NCBI GenBank assembly: GCA_030612445.1
Contig: JAUWNW010000009.1
Location: forward strand, 1-42,459
DNA: 42,459 nt
Direction of reading: 5' to 3'
Source of the DNA: Candidatus Aminicenantota bacterium
Lineage (GTDB): Bacteria > Acidobacteriota > Aminicenantia > Aminicenantales > Aminicenantaceae
The notes beneath the pieces are model-generated. The model was not told the DNA's origin and made no database searches. It worked only from the letters and a program-made list of their open reading frames with translations. Within the stretch, counting starts at the first letter, position 1; each line of letters starts with the position of its first letter. Below, piece after piece: positions 16,980-28,353 of this stretch. The position numbers and the translations under genes were made by a program.

Positions 16980-18815
16980 ATGAATATAAAAAAATGTAGT
17001 GTATTTTTTGGAATCATAGCTCTAATTTTCATGTCACTTTCTTTTCTCTATTCTCAATCTGAGGAAGCTACTAGTATTTTTGAAAAAAATAAGCAAAGTG
17101 TTGTCTCATTTGTGGTTATGGGAGAAGACAAGGAAGAAATTGCCAGAGGGACTGGATTTATAATTGGGAAAGATCTCATGCTTACAAACTATCATTTAGT
17201 AAGCCAAGCTAAGGATGCAGAAGGCAGAGATTATCGAGGTAAAAAAGTAAAAATATTGGGAATAATCTCCTATAACAAAAAATATAACCTGGCGGTATTA
17301 CAAGTTAAAAGCAAAGCCCCGGCATTGACTCCGGGAACTTTTGCTGGAATAAAATTTAGTGATGAGCTGACTGTTATTGGCGGGAATGAAGCAGGAGAAA
17401 TCCAACTTTATGAAGGAAAAGTCATTAATCTTGTGGAATTTGAGACAGGCCTTAAGGAAGCTGATCTCAATATAACTTCAGCTGAATCTTTAAGTGGAGC
17501 TCCTGTATTTGATAAAAATGGTCAGTTAGTAGGAATAATGATGTATCCAGAAACTTCCTCAAAATTTGTAATTCCTGCAGAGCTTATTAATAAAGTGGAA
17601 AAATCCGGAGCAGTGACTAAATTTAAAAAATGGGAAAATGAAGAATATTTCGAGACTTATGAAGGCTCTTACCTTGCTGCTAAACTTTATACTGCCCTGG
17701 GCAGCTCCAGAAAAGCCGTAAATTACCTCAAAAAATTGTTGAAAATTAAACCGGAAGAACTTGATATTCTGGTAATGCTTGCCGAAACATATTCCAAGCA
17801 GAGAAATTATTCATCGGCTGAAGCAACCTACAAAAAAATAGTCGCTTTGAAACCCAGCCTGGATAATGCCTACCTGGGATTAGGAGTAGTCTATATAAAG
17901 ATGAGGAAATGGAGTGAGGCTGTAACTGCTTTGGAAAAAGCGGTACAACTTAATTTAGACCACAAAAGTGCCTATTTATTGATAGGAAGGGCTTATAAGG
18001 AGCAGAAGAGTTATGAAAAAGCTGCAGATAATTTCACAAAATACTTAGAGCTTAATAGTAATAATCCCCAGGATGCTTATTTACAGCTTGGGCAGTGCTA
18101 CTTAGAACTTGAACAGCATGATAAAGCTATACCAGCCCTTGAGGAAGCTCTTAAATTGGATTCTCAGTCGCTTAACATTAACTACAGACTTGCCCAGTGT
18201 TATCAGAAGGTTGGTCAATATGAGAAAGCAGAAGGAATTTATTCCAATCTGGCCCAAATATCCCCGGATGATGCTAAAGTCTATTTTAACAATATTATCA
18301 GGATGTATGATGAAGCCAAAATGCCAGATAAAGCAGTAAATGCTGCAAAAAAATTAATTGATTTGGATCCGAATAATCATGAGTCACATTATAATATGGG
18401 AGCTATGTTGGTTAAGCAGAAGAAGTATCCAGAAGCAATCGAATCGTTTAAAAAGGCAATCGAGCTTAAACCGGATTTTGTATACGCATATGCTAATATG
18501 GGATACAGCTATTCCCAAATGAAAAAATACTCGGATGCAGTTGAAGCTTTTAAAAAACTCGTCGAAGTGGCTCCCGATGACTCAAATGGATGGTTTAATC
18601 TGGGCATAAATTACATGCAGCAGAAAAAATGGTCCTCTGCAGTAGAGCCGCTTCGAAAAACAATCGAGCTGCGGCCGAATTTCGGATTGCCTTATTATAA
18701 TCTGGGAATTGTTTATTTAAACCTTAAGGATGATTACAGTGCTAGAGAGCTTTACAAAAAACTTAAGACATTTGACCCGGAAACAGCGTCAAAATTACTG
18801 AAATACTTGCGTTAA
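16980..18815 (+). CDS. Secreted trypsin-fold domain plus TPR repeat protein
   Basis: This 611-residue protein has a signal peptide (~1-26, ending FLYSQ). A trypsin/HtrA-like domain spans ~30-205, and about ten TPR units span ~225-611. The protease fold is recognisable: GTGFIIG, TNYHLV (H72), NLAVLQV and SLSGAPVFD (S172). The residue expected to be the catalytic Asp in DLAVL is Asn (N103), so proteolysis is doubtful, and the domain may bind rather than cut. TPRs would scaffold protein contacts in the periplasm. It has its own promoter, with the aminotransferase gene 29 bp downstream. It is not a standard DegP, which carries PDZ domains instead of TPRs. Confidence 0.82.
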   Translation: MNIKKCSVFFGIIALIFMSLSFLYSQSEEATSIFEKNKQSVVSFVVMGEDKEEIARGTGFIIGKDLMLTNYHLVSQAKDAEGRDYRGKKVKILGIISYNKKYNLAVLQVKSKAPALTPGTFAGIKFSDELTVIGGNEAGEIQLYEGKVINLVEFETGLKEADLNITSAESLSGAPVFDKNGQLVGIMMYPETSSKFVIPAELINKVEKSGAVTKFKKWENEEYFETYEGSYLAAKLYTALGSSRKAVNYLKKLLKIKPEELDILVMLAETYSKQRNYSSAEATYKKIVALKPSLDNAYLGLGVVYIKMRKWSEAVTALEKAVQLNLDHKSAYLLIGRAYKEQKSYEKAADNFTKYLELNSNNPQDAYLQLGQCYLELEQHDKAIPALEEALKLDSQSLNINYRLAQCYQKVGQYEKAEGIYSNLAQISPDDAKVYFNNIIRMYDEAKMPDKAVNAAKKLIDLDPNNHESHYNMGAMLVKQKKYPEAIESFKKAIELKPDFVYAYANMGYSYSQMKKYSDAVEAFKKLVEVAPDDSNGWFNLGINYMQQKKWSSAVEPLRKTIELRPNFGLPYYNLGIVYLNLKDDYSARELYKKLKTFDPETASKLLKYLR

Positions 18816-18844
18816 AAGAAAAAAAAGACTGCCTCTCTATTTTC

Positions 18845-20272
18845 ATGAAAAATTCAGCGTCAAAATCTCTCTGGGCTGAAATTGCAGAGGAATACAGGCA
18901 GAAAAACCCAAAATCAGAAGCTTTCTTTCATTTGGCCTCAAAAAGTTTAGTTGGGGGAGGGAGCCATAATTTAAGACTGTTTTCTCCTTTTCCTTTTTAT
19001 GACTCTTATTGTTCTGGTTCGAAAGTCAGAGATATTGATGGAAATACTTATGTCGACTTTTGGCAAGGACATTTCAGCAACATCCTGGGGCATAATCCCC
19101 AAATTGTCAGAGATGCTTTAATAGATTATTTTCAAAAAGGGCAGGGGCTTATAACAGGATTTCCCAATCAGTTTCAGCAGGAACTGTCTAATCTTATTCT
19201 GAGCCATTGTAACGGGGATAAAATCCGGTTTACAACCAGCGGCGCTTTGGCGACTATGTATGCAGTTATGCTGGCAAAATCATTCACAAACAGGAGTGTA
19301 GTTTTAAAAATCGGGGGGGGGTGGCATGGATCTCAGCCTTATGCGCTTAAAGGAATTTCCTCATATAAAAATGGGTTTAACAAAGTAGAATCAGCCGGCC
19401 TGCCATATGAGTTAAAAGACAATATAATAACCACCCGCTTTAATGATTGCCAGGACCTTAAAGACAAGTTTGAAAAAAAAGGAGATCGGATCGCTTGCCT
19501 AATTATTGAGCCTTTTATAGGAGCAGGAGGATTTATATTTGCGGAAAAAGAATACCTCGAGAAAGCTAGGCAATTGACAAAAAAATATGGGGCATTATTG
19601 ATATTTGATGAAGTTATATCAGGTTTTCGTTTCCATGCTGGTTTTCTTCAGAGTTTATATGGAATTAAACCTGATCTGACTGTGTTAGGAAAAAGTATCG
19701 GAGGAGGGATGCCGTTAAGTGCGGTTGCCGGCAGGGGGAAAATTCTGAGCTTGTGTGATCCTAAAACAAAATCAAATAGACGTGTGAAATTTGAAGGGGG
19801 AACATTTTCTGCCCATCCCGCTGCTTTACTTTCCGGGTTAACGTTTCTAAAATATTTAATAAAAGAAGAAAAGAAAATATATCCTAAAATCAACAAAATG
19901 GGAGAAATGGTGAGAAAGGGAATTGAAGAAATATTCATTAGAAATGGTTTCAATGTTAAATGCACAGGGAAAACCAAATCGACGGGAATAAATTCTTCTA
20001 TTGTAGGTGTGCATTTTCTAAGAGAGAAAATGGATCATATTGTATCTCCGGATGATGTTTGGAACGAAAAAGTCAGTAATTTTGAAATTCGGGAAAAAAT
20101 ATTTAGATTGGCCATGATAAATAAAGGATTTAATACTTTCCATGGTTACGGGGCAATATCTTATGCTCATACAAAGGAAGAAATACAAGCCTCCCTGGAT
20201 GCAGTCGAAAGTATTGCCATTAATTGGAAGAAAATTCCGGACAAAATTGACAAAACCATCAGGTTGTGGTAA
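18845..20272 (+). CDS. Class III aminotransferase, glutamate-1-semialdehyde aminomutase-like
   Basis: This 475-residue PLP enzyme has GGGSHNLRLF and VRDIDGNTYVDFWQGHFSNILGH at the N-terminus, the cofactor Asp in LLIFDEVISGFR, and the Schiff-base lysine K283 in LGKSIGGGMPLSAVAGR. These match the HemL-like subgroup of class III aminotransferases. The first region departs from canonical HemL (PVRAF), and the protein is longer by about 45 residues, so a true tetrapyrrole role is uncertain; a related semialdehyde or amino-sugar substrate is possible. There is no clear ribosome site before ATG 18845. No other heme genes are nearby. Confidence 0.75.
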   Translation: MKNSASKSLWAEIAEEYRQKNPKSEAFFHLASKSLVGGGSHNLRLFSPFPFYDSYCSGSKVRDIDGNTYVDFWQGHFSNILGHNPQIVRDALIDYFQKGQGLITGFPNQFQQELSNLILSHCNGDKIRFTTSGALATMYAVMLAKSFTNRSVVLKIGGGWHGSQPYALKGISSYKNGFNKVESAGLPYELKDNIITTRFNDCQDLKDKFEKKGDRIACLIIEPFIGAGGFIFAEKEYLEKARQLTKKYGALLIFDEVISGFRFHAGFLQSLYGIKPDLTVLGKSIGGGMPLSAVAGRGKILSLCDPKTKSNRRVKFEGGTFSAHPAALLSGLTFLKYLIKEEKKIYPKINKMGEMVRKGIEEIFIRNGFNVKCTGKTKSTGINSSIVGVHFLREKMDHIVSPDDVWNEKVSNFEIREKIFRLAMINKGFNTFHGYGAISYAHTKEEIQASLDAVESIAINWKKIPDKIDKTIRLW

Positions 20273-20357
20273 AAAATACCTTAGCATAAAAGCTTTTTTT
20301 TCTCTACCACCCAAATATTTGATGAATCGAAAAGATATTTAACAATTTTGTGAACAA

Positions 20358-20442
20358 GGGCAGGTGGCGAAATTGGCATACGCGCTAGGTTTAGGACCTA
20401 GTTCCTGATGAAGGATTGCGGGTTCGATTCCCGCTCTGCCCA
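20358..20442 (+). tRNA. tRNA-Leu (UAG)
   Basis: An 85-nt class II tRNA. The acceptor stem GGGCAGG pairs with TCTGCCC. The anticodon stem CTAGG/CCTAG encloses the loop TTTAGGA with anticodon TAG. There is a long variable arm, and GGTTCGATTCC forms the T arm. The discriminator is A and CCA is not encoded. The long variable arm and anticodon fit leucine. It lies between the aminotransferase and tig. Confidence 0.95.
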
Positions 20443-20472
20443 TTCCAAAAACATAAATAAAAAAGGAAAATC

Positions 20473-21741
20473 ATGAAAAAAAAGGAAGAAACAGAAGATA
20501 AAACGAATGAATGCAATCATGAACTTAAGGTAGAAATACCAGCGGACGAAGTTAGTAAAGAATTTGAAAAAACTCTAAAAAGCTTTATAAATAGTGCCAA
20601 AATAAAAGGATTTAGGCCAGGAAGGGCGCCAAAAGATGTTGTTAAAAATATGTACTATTCTGAGATAAAAGAGTCTTTGATAAACTCTCTTGCTCCTGAA
20701 GTAATAAAAAAAGAACTAAATAAACTTAAGGTTGTCCCGGTTACTCCACCGGTCATTACGGATGTTTCTTTTGAAGATGGCAACCCTCTGAAGTTGACTG
20801 CTCATTATGAATTATGGCCGGAGTTCAAGTTGCCAGAATATAAAAAAATCAAAATTGAAAAGAAAATAAAGTCCGTTTCAGATAAGGATGTGAATAAATC
20901 TTTAGAAGAGCTGAGAGAAAGATCTGCTCAATATATCCCGGTAGAAAAAAGGGGAGTGGCTGAGAATGACTACGTGATGATTAAAGTAAAAGGAAAGGAC
21001 ACTAAGACAAAGAAATTTTTACCGACAGAAAAGACATATGTTCTAGCAGGGCATGCTGATAATGAAAAATCTCTTAATGAAAATCTTATGGGTATGAAGG
21101 CGAATGAAGAAAAAAAATTTGTAGTAAATTATGAAAAAAATCACCCTAATAAAAAAATAGCTGGAAAAGAGGTGGAATATTCCTTGTTGGTAACATCTGT
21201 TAAAGAAAAAAAACTGCCTGAAATAAATGATGAATTTGCTAAAGAGATAGGAAAATTTGAAAGCCTGAAAGACTTAAAAGCAGAAATAAAGAAAGAAATG
21301 TCAAATGCTAAGGAAAATTCCACAAAAAGAGAAACCTCTGATGAAATAATTCAAAAAATAGCTGATAAAATTAATTTTATGCTCCCGGAATCTATTGTCC
21401 AGCAGGAAACATTAACCAATTTAAGGAGGTTTCAAGAGTCCAGGCCTAACCAGAAATTCAACAAAGAAGAGATTAAAAAAATACAGGAAGATGGCCGGAA
21501 GAATGCTGAGAGGAATATAAAAAATCACCTGATATTAAATAAAATAGCCGAGAAAGAAAATCTGGAGGTTTCGGAAGCAGAGATAACCGAGGAACTTAAG
21601 GAAATTGCTAAAGCCAATAATGTCTCTTTACCCAAAGTAGTTGATTCTGTAAACAAAACTGGCAAAAAGCAAGAACTTAAACAAAACCTTGTGCTTAAAA
21701 AGACAGTTGACTTTTTGGTCGAAAACGCTATAATTGAATAG
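20473..21741 (+). CDS. tig: Trigger factor
   Basis: This 422-residue ribosome-associated chaperone has the N-terminal ribosome-binding signature [14 protein letters not shown] (GFRxGxxP), then a PPIase-like FKBP domain (~155-235) and the long helical C-terminal domain rich in Lys/Glu. The PPIase domain is short and divergent ([12 protein letters not shown]...). AAGGAAA precedes ATG 20473, which lies 30 bp after the tRNA. Tig heads the cluster tig-clpP-clpX-lon-rho, a widespread order for the first three or four genes. Confidence 0.93.
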   Translation: MKKKEETEDKTNECNHELKVEIPADEVSKEFEKTLKSFINSAKIKGFRPGRAPKDVVKNMYYSEIKESLINSLAPEVIKKELNKLKVVPVTPPVITDVSFEDGNPLKLTAHYELWPEFKLPEYKKIKIEKKIKSVSDKDVNKSLEELRERSAQYIPVEKRGVAENDYVMIKVKGKDTKTKKFLPTEKTYVLAGHADNEKSLNENLMGMKANEEKKFVVNYEKNHPNKKIAGKEVEYSLLVTSVKEKKLPEINDEFAKEIGKFESLKDLKAEIKKEMSNAKENSTKRETSDEIIQKIADKINFMLPESIVQQETLTNLRRFQESRPNQKFNKEEIKKIQEDGRKNAERNIKNHLILNKIAEKENLEVSEAEITEELKEIAKANNVSLPKVVDSVNKTGKKQELKQNLVLKKTVDFLVENAIIE

Positions 21742-21752
21742 TATTTTATCCG

Positions 21753-22346
21753 ATGACTCAAATCCCCTTTATCGTTGACAAAGAAGGAAGAAAAGAACGT
21801 GTATATGATATTTATTCACGTCTTCTCAAAGATAGAATTGTATTTATCGGTTCAGAGATCAATGATGAAGTTGCTAACTCAGTTATTGCTCAGCTTCTTT
21901 TTCTTGAAGCTGAAAATCCGGAAAAAGAAATTTCCGTCTACATTAATTCTCCTGGAGGGAATATTACTTCAGGATTAGGAGTATACGATACAATGCAGTT
22001 TATCAGCTCTGATATATCCACAATATGTGTAGGACAGGCTGCCAGCATGGCAGCTGTCCTTTTAGCAGCCGGAACAGAAGGGAAACGCTTTTCTCTTCCA
22101 AATGCACGTATTATAATTCACCAACCATACGGAGGAATCAAGGGGCAAGCTACTGACATTGAAATAAAGGCAAAAGAAATATTAAGGATGCGAGAAAATA
22201 TTAACGATATACTTTCTCTTCATACAAAACAACCTAAGAAAAAAATACAGGGTGATGTTGAACGTGATTTTATTATGACTCCTTCCCAAGCTATTGAGTA
22301 TGGGATTGTTGATAAAATATTTTCAAAAAGAAAAGATAATGGATGA
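21753..22346 (+). CDS. clpP: ATP-dependent Clp protease proteolytic subunit ClpP
   Basis: This 197-residue serine peptidase has catalytic Ser98 in [14 protein letters not shown], His123 in IIIHQPYGG and Asp172 in [11 protein letters not shown]. Length and triad spacing are standard. It forms the tetradecameric chamber fed by ClpX, encoded directly downstream with an 8-bp overlap. The ribosome site before ATG 21753 is poor, suggesting coupling to tig (gap 11 bp). Confidence 0.96.
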   Translation: MTQIPFIVDKEGRKERVYDIYSRLLKDRIVFIGSEINDEVANSVIAQLLFLEAENPEKEISVYINSPGGNITSGLGVYDTMQFISSDISTICVGQAASMAAVLLAAGTEGKRFSLPNARIIIHQPYGGIKGQATDIEIKAKEILRMRENINDILSLHTKQPKKKIQGDVERDFIMTPSQAIEYGIVDKIFSKRKDNG

Positions 22347-23595
22347 TATAAACCAACAAACTGATAAAACAGCAAGATGTAACTTTTGTAATCGTTCCCA
22401 ACCTCTGGTAAAAAAACTAATTGCCGGGCCAGGGGGGATATACATATGTGATGTTTGTATTGAACTGGCTCATTCAATAATCTTTGCTGAGAAAAAAGAG
22501 AAAGAGCAAAAAGATGAGAAAACCGAATTCCTATCGCCATTTGAAATAAATAAATTGCTTGATGAATATATAATAGGCCAAGAAGATGCCAAGAAAAAAA
22601 TCTCTGTAGCTGTTTACAATCATTATAAACGCATAAGTTATCAAATCGAAAAAGATGATGATGTCGAGCTAACAAAAAGCAATATTCTCCTAATAGGCCC
22701 TACAGGAACCGGAAAAACATTAATGGCTCAGACTTTAGCTAAAATACTTTCCGTTCCTTTTGCTATTGCTGATGCTACAACCCTTACTGAGGCTGGTTAT
22801 GTCGGGGAGGATGTTGAAAATATTATTTTAAAGCTATTTCAAGCCTCACATGGAAACATTGGAAAAGCGCAAAAGGGGATCATTTACATTGATGAAATTG
22901 ATAAGATCAGCCGTAAGAGTGACAGCCCCTCTATTACACGTGATGTATCTGGAGAAGGTGTGCAGCAAGCCCTACTAAAGATCATAGAAGGTACAATAGC
23001 CAATGTGCCCCCTAAGGGAGGAAGAAAACATCCTCAGCAGGAATATATTCCTATAGATACATCTGATATCCTTTTTATATTGGGCGGCTCTTTTATCGGG
23101 CTCGACTCTATTATTTCGGAACGTATCGGAAAAACTTCTGTTGGTTTTAATGCTGGAAATTTTCGGAGAGGGATTATAAATAAGGACAAAATATATGATC
23201 AGCTGATTCCTCAGGATCTTATCAAATACGGCTTGATCCCTGAATTAGTGGGCAGGATACCTATAGTAACTATATTTTCAGATTTAGATAAAGATGATCT
23301 TATAAATATACTCACTAAACCCAAAAATGCTCTTATAAAACAGTTTCAAAAGATGTTCGAAATGGAAGATACAAAGCTTGATTTTACAAAGGAGGCCCTT
23401 GCTTCTATTGCAACTAGATCAATGGAGCAAAAATTAGGTGCCCGCGGCCTCAGAAGTATAATTGAAGATCTTATGTTGGACATTATGTTTCATATTCCTT
23501 CTTCCAGCAAAACGCCCGCAATAAAGATTACTAAAAAAATGGTTGAAGATAAAAAATTGGAGTATGAGAACATAAAAAGAGTTATTGGAGTTTAA
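22339..23595 (+). CDS. clpX: ClpX unfoldase of ClpXP
   Basis: This 418-residue AAA+ ATPase has an N-terminal C4 zinc finger (CNFCNRSQ...CDVC), Walker A GPTGTGKT near residue 120, Walker [11 protein letters not shown] and the pore-loop stretch AGYVGEDVE. The [22 protein letters not shown] region is typical. I chose ATG 22339, inside the end of clpP, because the protein then starts MDDINQQ close to the zinc finger, as in other ClpX; an upstream GTG/TTG start would only add residues read from clpP in another frame. Confidence 0.95.
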   Translation: MDDINQQTDKTARCNFCNRSQPLVKKLIAGPGGIYICDVCIELAHSIIFAEKKEKEQKDEKTEFLSPFEINKLLDEYIIGQEDAKKKISVAVYNHYKRISYQIEKDDDVELTKSNILLIGPTGTGKTLMAQTLAKILSVPFAIADATTLTEAGYVGEDVENIILKLFQASHGNIGKAQKGIIYIDEIDKISRKSDSPSITRDVSGEGVQQALLKIIEGTIANVPPKGGRKHPQQEYIPIDTSDILFILGGSFIGLDSIISERIGKTSVGFNAGNFRRGIINKDKIYDQLIPQDLIKYGLIPELVGRIPIVTIFSDLDKDDLINILTKPKNALIKQFQKMFEMEDTKLDFTKEALASIATRSMEQKLGARGLRSIIEDLMLDIMFHIPSSSKTPAIKITKKMVEDKKLEYENIKRVIGV

Positions 23596-23597
23596 TA

Positions 23598-25985
23598 ATG
23601 CAGCAAGAAAATAGAAGAGAAGTCATTGAGAACCTTCCTTTGATTCCTTTGAGAGATATGGTTGTTTTTCCTTCCACCCTGGTTCCCTTTATTATTGGCC
23701 GGGAATCCTCAATCAAAGCTTTAGAAAAAGCATCATCCCAGGAAAAATTAGTTTTTCTTTCCGCCCAGATGGATGCCTCTATTGACATTCCTCAGCCCCG
23801 GGATATTTACACGATGGGGATAATAGCTAAGATAATTCGTGTCGTAAAAATGGATAATAAAAACATCAAGGTCATTGTCGAGGGTAAAAAAAGAGCTAGG
23901 ATAATTGAATTTCTTAGCATCCATCCTTTTCACCAGGTCCTGGCTAAAACAGTAAAAGAAATCCCTACTGAGGGAGAAAAAACAAAAGAAATTCTTGGGG
24001 TGACCTTGGCTCTTTTTGAAGATTATTTAAAACTTCGCAAGCATATAAGTTTTAATTCCATAATTCCTTCCCTAAAAGAAAATTCCCCGGGGCGGATATC
24101 AGATATTATTGCCTCTCATCTTTATTTATCAATTTATGAAAAGCAAAATATGCTTGAGACAACTAACCAGATCGAAAGGTTACAAAGAATGAATTACATT
24201 CTGGAAGGAGAAATCCTAAAAATTCATTCCAGCTTAAAAAAGGGAAACAAAATTTCCGGAAAAAATAATTATTTCTATAAACAATCCGAGACCAAAGTTT
24301 TTCCACCTGGTATTACAGTGAAAAAGCAAGAAAAAAGCAGTGAAATAGAAGAGCTCCGCAAAAAAATAACAAACGCAAAAATGCCCAAAGATGCTGAGGA
24401 GAAGGCGAACAAAGAGCTAGAGCGCCTGGAAGTCATGCCTCCCATGTCTGCTGAGGCAACTGTTTGCCGTAATTATCTTGATTGGGTCATATCTCTGCCC
24501 TGGAAAAAAAAATCACGCGAGAAAAGGGAGTTAAAAGTAGCTGAGAGGATATTGAATGAAGATCATTATGGACTGGAAAAAATCAAAGAAAGGATATTGG
24601 AGTATTTATCGATCCGCCAGTTGGTGAAAAATCCTAAGGGAGTAGTATTGGGATTCGTAGGTCCTCCCGGTGTCGGAAAAAGTTCATTAGGGAGTTCGAT
24701 TGCACGAGCAACCGGAAGAAAATTTATACGTCTTTCCTTAGGTGGAGTACGAGATGAAGCAGAGATCAGAGGGCACCGCAGGACTTATATTGGAGCTTAT
24801 CCTGGAAGAATAATTCAGATGATAAAGAAAGCAGGTACTAAAAACCCTGTTTTTCTTCTTGATGAAGTAGATAAAATGAGTGTGGATTTTAGAGGTGACC
24901 CAGCCTCTGCTCTCATGGAAGTCCTTGACCCTGAACAAAACAATACTTTTCTAGACCATTATATAGACACTGAATACGATCTCTCTCAAGTCATATTTAT
25001 CGTTACCGCTAATGTAATACGAACAATTCCCCGACCGCTTTTAGACAGGATGGAAGTAATTCGTCTTCCCGGATATACAGAAGAAGAAAAATTTCAAATA
25101 GGAAAAAGATTTTTACTTCCTAAGCAGATGAAAGCTCATGGCTTAAAAGAGAAAAATCTATATCTCTCAAACAAGTCAATTCAAAAACTTATCCGTGAAT
25201 ATACACGCGAAGCTGGAGTAAGAAATCTGGAGCGGGAAATAACATCGATCTGCCGAAAAGTTGTAAAAAAAGTGGTTACTAAAGGAAAATCCTACAAAGA
25301 ATCTATTTCTCCAAGAAATTTAGAAAATTTTTTGGGGATTCCACGTTTTAAAAGGATAGAAATAGATAAAAAAGAGGAAATAGGGGTAGCTGTGGGCATG
25401 GCCTGGACTGAATTCGGAGGTGAACTTTTAACATTTGAAGTAACAAAAGTACATGGGAAAGGCAATTTTACCATGACAGGGCAATTAGGTGATGTCATGC
25501 AGGAGTCAGCCCAAGCTGCTTTTAGCTATGTAAAAGGAAAAATGTTTGAATTAAATGTGATGCGTGATCTCCATAAAAATTTCGATATTCATATCCATGT
25601 ACCTGAAGCCGCAACTCCTAAAGAAGGCCCTTCTGCTGGCATAACTTTGGCTACAGCTATTATCTCATTGTTGATGGATATTCCAGTTAATAAAAATGTG
25701 GCAATGAGTGGAGAATTAACTCTAAAGGGGAAAGTGCTTCCAGTTGGAGGTATCAAGGAGAAGCTGTTGGCAGCACATAGAGAAGGGATCAGAGAAGTAG
25801 TTTTTCCTCTGGGAAATATGTGTGATTTGAAGGATATACCAAAAAAGATCAAAGATGTTATGAAGATTAATTTTGTTGAAACTATGGATCAAGTCTTAAA
25901 AATTGTCCTTTCAAAAGAAATACCGGATAAAATAAAAGACGATTTTGAAAGTGAAGAGACTCAAGAGCCATCTATAGCTAATTAA
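23598..25985 (+). CDS. lon: ATP-dependent Lon protease
   Basis: This 795-residue protein has a Lon N-terminal substrate domain beginning [23 protein letters not shown], Walker [11 protein letters not shown], Walker [12 protein letters not shown] and the C-terminal Ser-Lys protease domain with Ser679 in EGPSAG and the Lys in [10 protein letters not shown]. Length is normal for LonA. Cytoplasmic degradation of damaged and regulatory proteins is expected. TGGAG lies before ATG 23598, 2 bp after clpX. Confidence 0.96.
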   Translation: MQQENRREVIENLPLIPLRDMVVFPSTLVPFIIGRESSIKALEKASSQEKLVFLSAQMDASIDIPQPRDIYTMGIIAKIIRVVKMDNKNIKVIVEGKKRARIIEFLSIHPFHQVLAKTVKEIPTEGEKTKEILGVTLALFEDYLKLRKHISFNSIIPSLKENSPGRISDIIASHLYLSIYEKQNMLETTNQIERLQRMNYILEGEILKIHSSLKKGNKISGKNNYFYKQSETKVFPPGITVKKQEKSSEIEELRKKITNAKMPKDAEEKANKELERLEVMPPMSAEATVCRNYLDWVISLPWKKKSREKRELKVAERILNEDHYGLEKIKERILEYLSIRQLVKNPKGVVLGFVGPPGVGKSSLGSSIARATGRKFIRLSLGGVRDEAEIRGHRRTYIGAYPGRIIQMIKKAGTKNPVFLLDEVDKMSVDFRGDPASALMEVLDPEQNNTFLDHYIDTEYDLSQVIFIVTANVIRTIPRPLLDRMEVIRLPGYTEEEKFQIGKRFLLPKQMKAHGLKEKNLYLSNKSIQKLIREYTREAGVRNLEREITSICRKVVKKVVTKGKSYKESISPRNLENFLGIPRFKRIEIDKKEEIGVAVGMAWTEFGGELLTFEVTKVHGKGNFTMTGQLGDVMQESAQAAFSYVKGKMFELNVMRDLHKNFDIHIHVPEAATPKEGPSAGITLATAIISLLMDIPVNKNVAMSGELTLKGKVLPVGGIKEKLLAAHREGIREVVFPLGNMCDLKDIPKKIKDVMKINFVETMDQVLKIVLSKEIPDKIKDDFESEETQEPSIAN

Positions 25986-26016
25986 AGTCCAAAAATTTAT
26001 TAAATGCGAGGTTAGA

Positions 26017-27297
26017 ATGAAAGAATACAATGTTGCCATATTAGAAAAACAAACGCTAAAAAAACTAATCACTATTGCTGGTGAATTTGCTATTCCTGAT
26101 GATGAGATAAAGAATTTAAACAAACAAAATCTGATTTTTAAGGTACTAGAAGCCCAAGCAAAGAAGAAAGGGCTATTGTTTTCCGAAGGAGTGTTGGAGT
26201 GTCTGAGTGACGGATTTGGCTTCCTTAGGGCTCCGGAATTCAGTTACCTGCCGAGCCAGGATGATATTTACGTTTCTCCATCTCAAATACGGAAATTTAG
26301 GCTCCGCACTGGAGATACCATATCCGGAGTAGTAAGGCCCCCCAAAAATGGGGAAAAATATTTTGCTTTAATCCAAATTGAAGCTATCAACTTCTCTCAG
26401 CCTGAAGTTATTATGGAAAATCGCAGAAATGTACATTTCGAAAGCCTGACCCCTCTCTATCCCTTTGAAAAATTCAAATTGGAAGATGGAGATCGAAAAA
26501 ACATGAATTCCAGAATAATGGACCTTCTAACCCCAATAGGAAAGGGACAGAGGGGGCTTATAGTATCTCCTCCAAGAGCTGGAAAGACGACTTTACTTAA
26601 GACGATCGCCCAATCAATTGAAAAAAATCATCCTGAAGTATTTACGATCGTACTTCTAGTAGCGGAACGTCCTGAAGAAGTTACTGATTTTCAGAGAAGT
26701 ATTAATGGAGAAGTCGTTGCATCTACGTTTGACGAACCTCAAAAACGAAACATCCAGGTTTCAAATATTGTCTTAGAAAAAGCTAAACGTCTTGTCGAGT
26801 TAAAAAAGGATGTTGTTATCTTGATGGATAGTATCACACGTCTTGCCCGTGCCAATAATGCCATAATTCCGCCTTCCGGGAAAGTTCTTTCCGGAGGAAT
26901 CGATGCTAATGCTTTGCAAAAGCCTAAGAAATTTTTCGGATCTGCACGGAAATTGGAAGAAGGCGGGAGCTTAACCATAATGGCTACTTCTCTTGTTGAT
27001 ACTGGAAGCCGCATGGACGATGTGATTTTTGAAGAATTTAAAGGAACGGGAAACATGGAAATAAATCTTGACCGCCGCATGGTTGATAAAAGGTTATTTC
27101 CTGCTATAGATATCAATCGCTCCGGTACGCGAAAAGAAGAGTTGCTTATAAATGATAATGACCTTAAGAGAATTTGGGTATTACGAAAAGTTCTCAGCCA
27201 ATTAAATGAAATAGAAGCAATGGAACTGCTGATGGAAAAGATGAGCAAAACAAAGACTAATGCAGAATTTCTTGATGCTATGAGTAAAGGCTTATAA
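26017..27297 (+). CDS. rho: Transcription termination factor Rho
   Basis: This 426-residue hexameric RNA helicase has an N-terminal helical part, the cold-shock-like RNA-binding domain ([36 protein letters not shown]), Walker [12 protein letters not shown] near residue 185, Walker [15 protein letters not shown] and the C-terminal R-loop region. It shows no large inserted domain. It follows lon by 31 bp with a GAGGT ribosome site. Presence of Rho means many operons here may end without hairpins. Confidence 0.96.
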   Translation: MKEYNVAILEKQTLKKLITIAGEFAIPDDEIKNLNKQNLIFKVLEAQAKKKGLLFSEGVLECLSDGFGFLRAPEFSYLPSQDDIYVSPSQIRKFRLRTGDTISGVVRPPKNGEKYFALIQIEAINFSQPEVIMENRRNVHFESLTPLYPFEKFKLEDGDRKNMNSRIMDLLTPIGKGQRGLIVSPPRAGKTTLLKTIAQSIEKNHPEVFTIVLLVAERPEEVTDFQRSINGEVVASTFDEPQKRNIQVSNIVLEKAKRLVELKKDVVILMDSITRLARANNAIIPPSGKVLSGGIDANALQKPKKFFGSARKLEEGGSLTIMATSLVDTGSRMDDVIFEEFKGTGNMEINLDRRMVDKRLFPAIDINRSGTRKEELLINDNDLKRIWVLRKVLSQLNEIEAMELLMEKMSKTKTNAEFLDAMSKGL

Positions 27298-27386
27298 AAA
27301 CCAATAATACATTGTTATTCGTAGTTATTTGCGGGCTAACACCCGTGTAATTCATCGCTTTTAAAACTATTTGTGAATAATTCAGG
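27298..27386 (-). repeat. Convergent gap with element-B terminal motif
   Basis: The gap between rho and the minus-strand ABC operon contains GTGAATAATTCAGG (27373-27386), the complement of the element-B left end; it overlaps the stop codon of the DUF4340 gene. A short GC hairpin, CGGG/CCCG across a 6-nt loop (about 27333-27346), has no T-run, so termination by it is doubtful. Confidence 0.4.
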
Positions 27387-28353
27387 TTAATTCTTCTGGT
27401 TTTTTCATTATGCTTTCTGCAGAGTAAGTGGAAAGTAGAAAGGGATAAGCATTTTCAGAAGAAAAGCAAGGATATTTTCCATTTTCTTTGTCTTCTTTTT
27501 CAAATATCATTAGAGTATAATCTTTATTTCCTTTTAAAATGACCGTGTAAACAGGTTCTTTAAAGTCTTCTTTATTCTTTCCCTCAATGTATTCGTCACA
27601 TCTAAGACTTGATATGGCAGAAAGAATAGCATTGATATTATCTTTTTTGCCTTTGGTTCCATCAGGTAAAACCCAGGTTTCTTCTTGTCTCGTTTCTTCT
27701 GGTGCTTCTAAAGCTTCGTTTGCAGATTGGGATTCTTTTTCTTCAAGCTCAACTGTTTCCATCTTTTTAACAAACTGCAAAGATTTTTCACCTTTTTGGA
27801 TTTCTATTCCAGTTATCTCTATTTGTTCAAAATCCATAATCACTTTATCCCTGAGTTCGCCGACTTCATAGCTAAAATCGCTTTGAAAAGAATTTCGTGC
27901 GTAAAATATCCGTGAGTCACCTTCAAGCATAACAAAGGTATGGCTGTAGGTGGATGATGTTTTTCCTATATCAAATTGTCTTAATAAAGTATCATCTTTA
28001 TATGCTTTTACAGTGATTTTATTTGCTTCATCCAGGTCATAGCGCTGGAAGTCCTTTTTTTCTGCTGCAAGCTCAGTCAAGGTAAGGTTTTCGGCCACAT
28101 CCAGCATAGAATTTACTTTAGTGCTGTCTGCAGGATATTCCTGAGGCATTATTTTCCAATTGTCTTCTTTTTTTGCCAATATTATACTTTTTACGCCCCT
28201 AATTATTTCAATTCTATTTATTTCACCTTTATGAATGTTTTTGAGTTCAGGCACTTTATAACTCATCTTGTTTCTTCCGCTTCCCAGGATAAGGTATATA
28301 AGCAGCACTGCAATAATTCCTCCTAAGATCAGATATTCTTTTTTTAATTTCAT
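27382..28353 (-). CDS. DUF4340-domain protein of the ABC operon
   Basis: This 323-residue protein has one N-terminal transmembrane helix (~7-23) and a DUF4340-type periplasmic region (IHKGEINRIEIIRGVKSIILAKKEDNWKI). A charged Glu-rich segment lies at about 215-235. DUF4340 proteins usually follow GldG-like genes, as here with a 4-bp overlap of start and stop. It probably acts on the periplasmic face of the same ABC complex; the transported or sensed substrate is unknown. It is the last gene of the operon. Confidence 0.8.
   Translation of the reverse strand: MKLKKEYLILGGIIAVLLIYLILGSGRNKMSYKVPELKNIHKGEINRIEIIRGVKSIILAKKEDNWKIMPQEYPADSTKVNSMLDVAENLTLTELAAEKKDFQRYDLDEANKITVKAYKDDTLLRQFDIGKTSSTYSHTFVMLEGDSRIFYARNSFQSDFSYEVGELRDKVIMDFEQIEITGIEIQKGEKSLQFVKKMETVELEEKESQSANEALEAPEETRQEETWVLPDGTKGKKDNINAILSAISSLRCDEYIEGKNKEDFKEPVYTVILKGNKDYTLMIFEKEDKENGKYPCFSSENAYPFLLSTYSAESIMKKPEELT

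Noticed and set aside
20268-20301. Terminator after the aminotransferase gene
   Set aside because: GGTA/TACC and a second tiny AGC/GCT pair precede a T-run, but the stems are too short to call with confidence.
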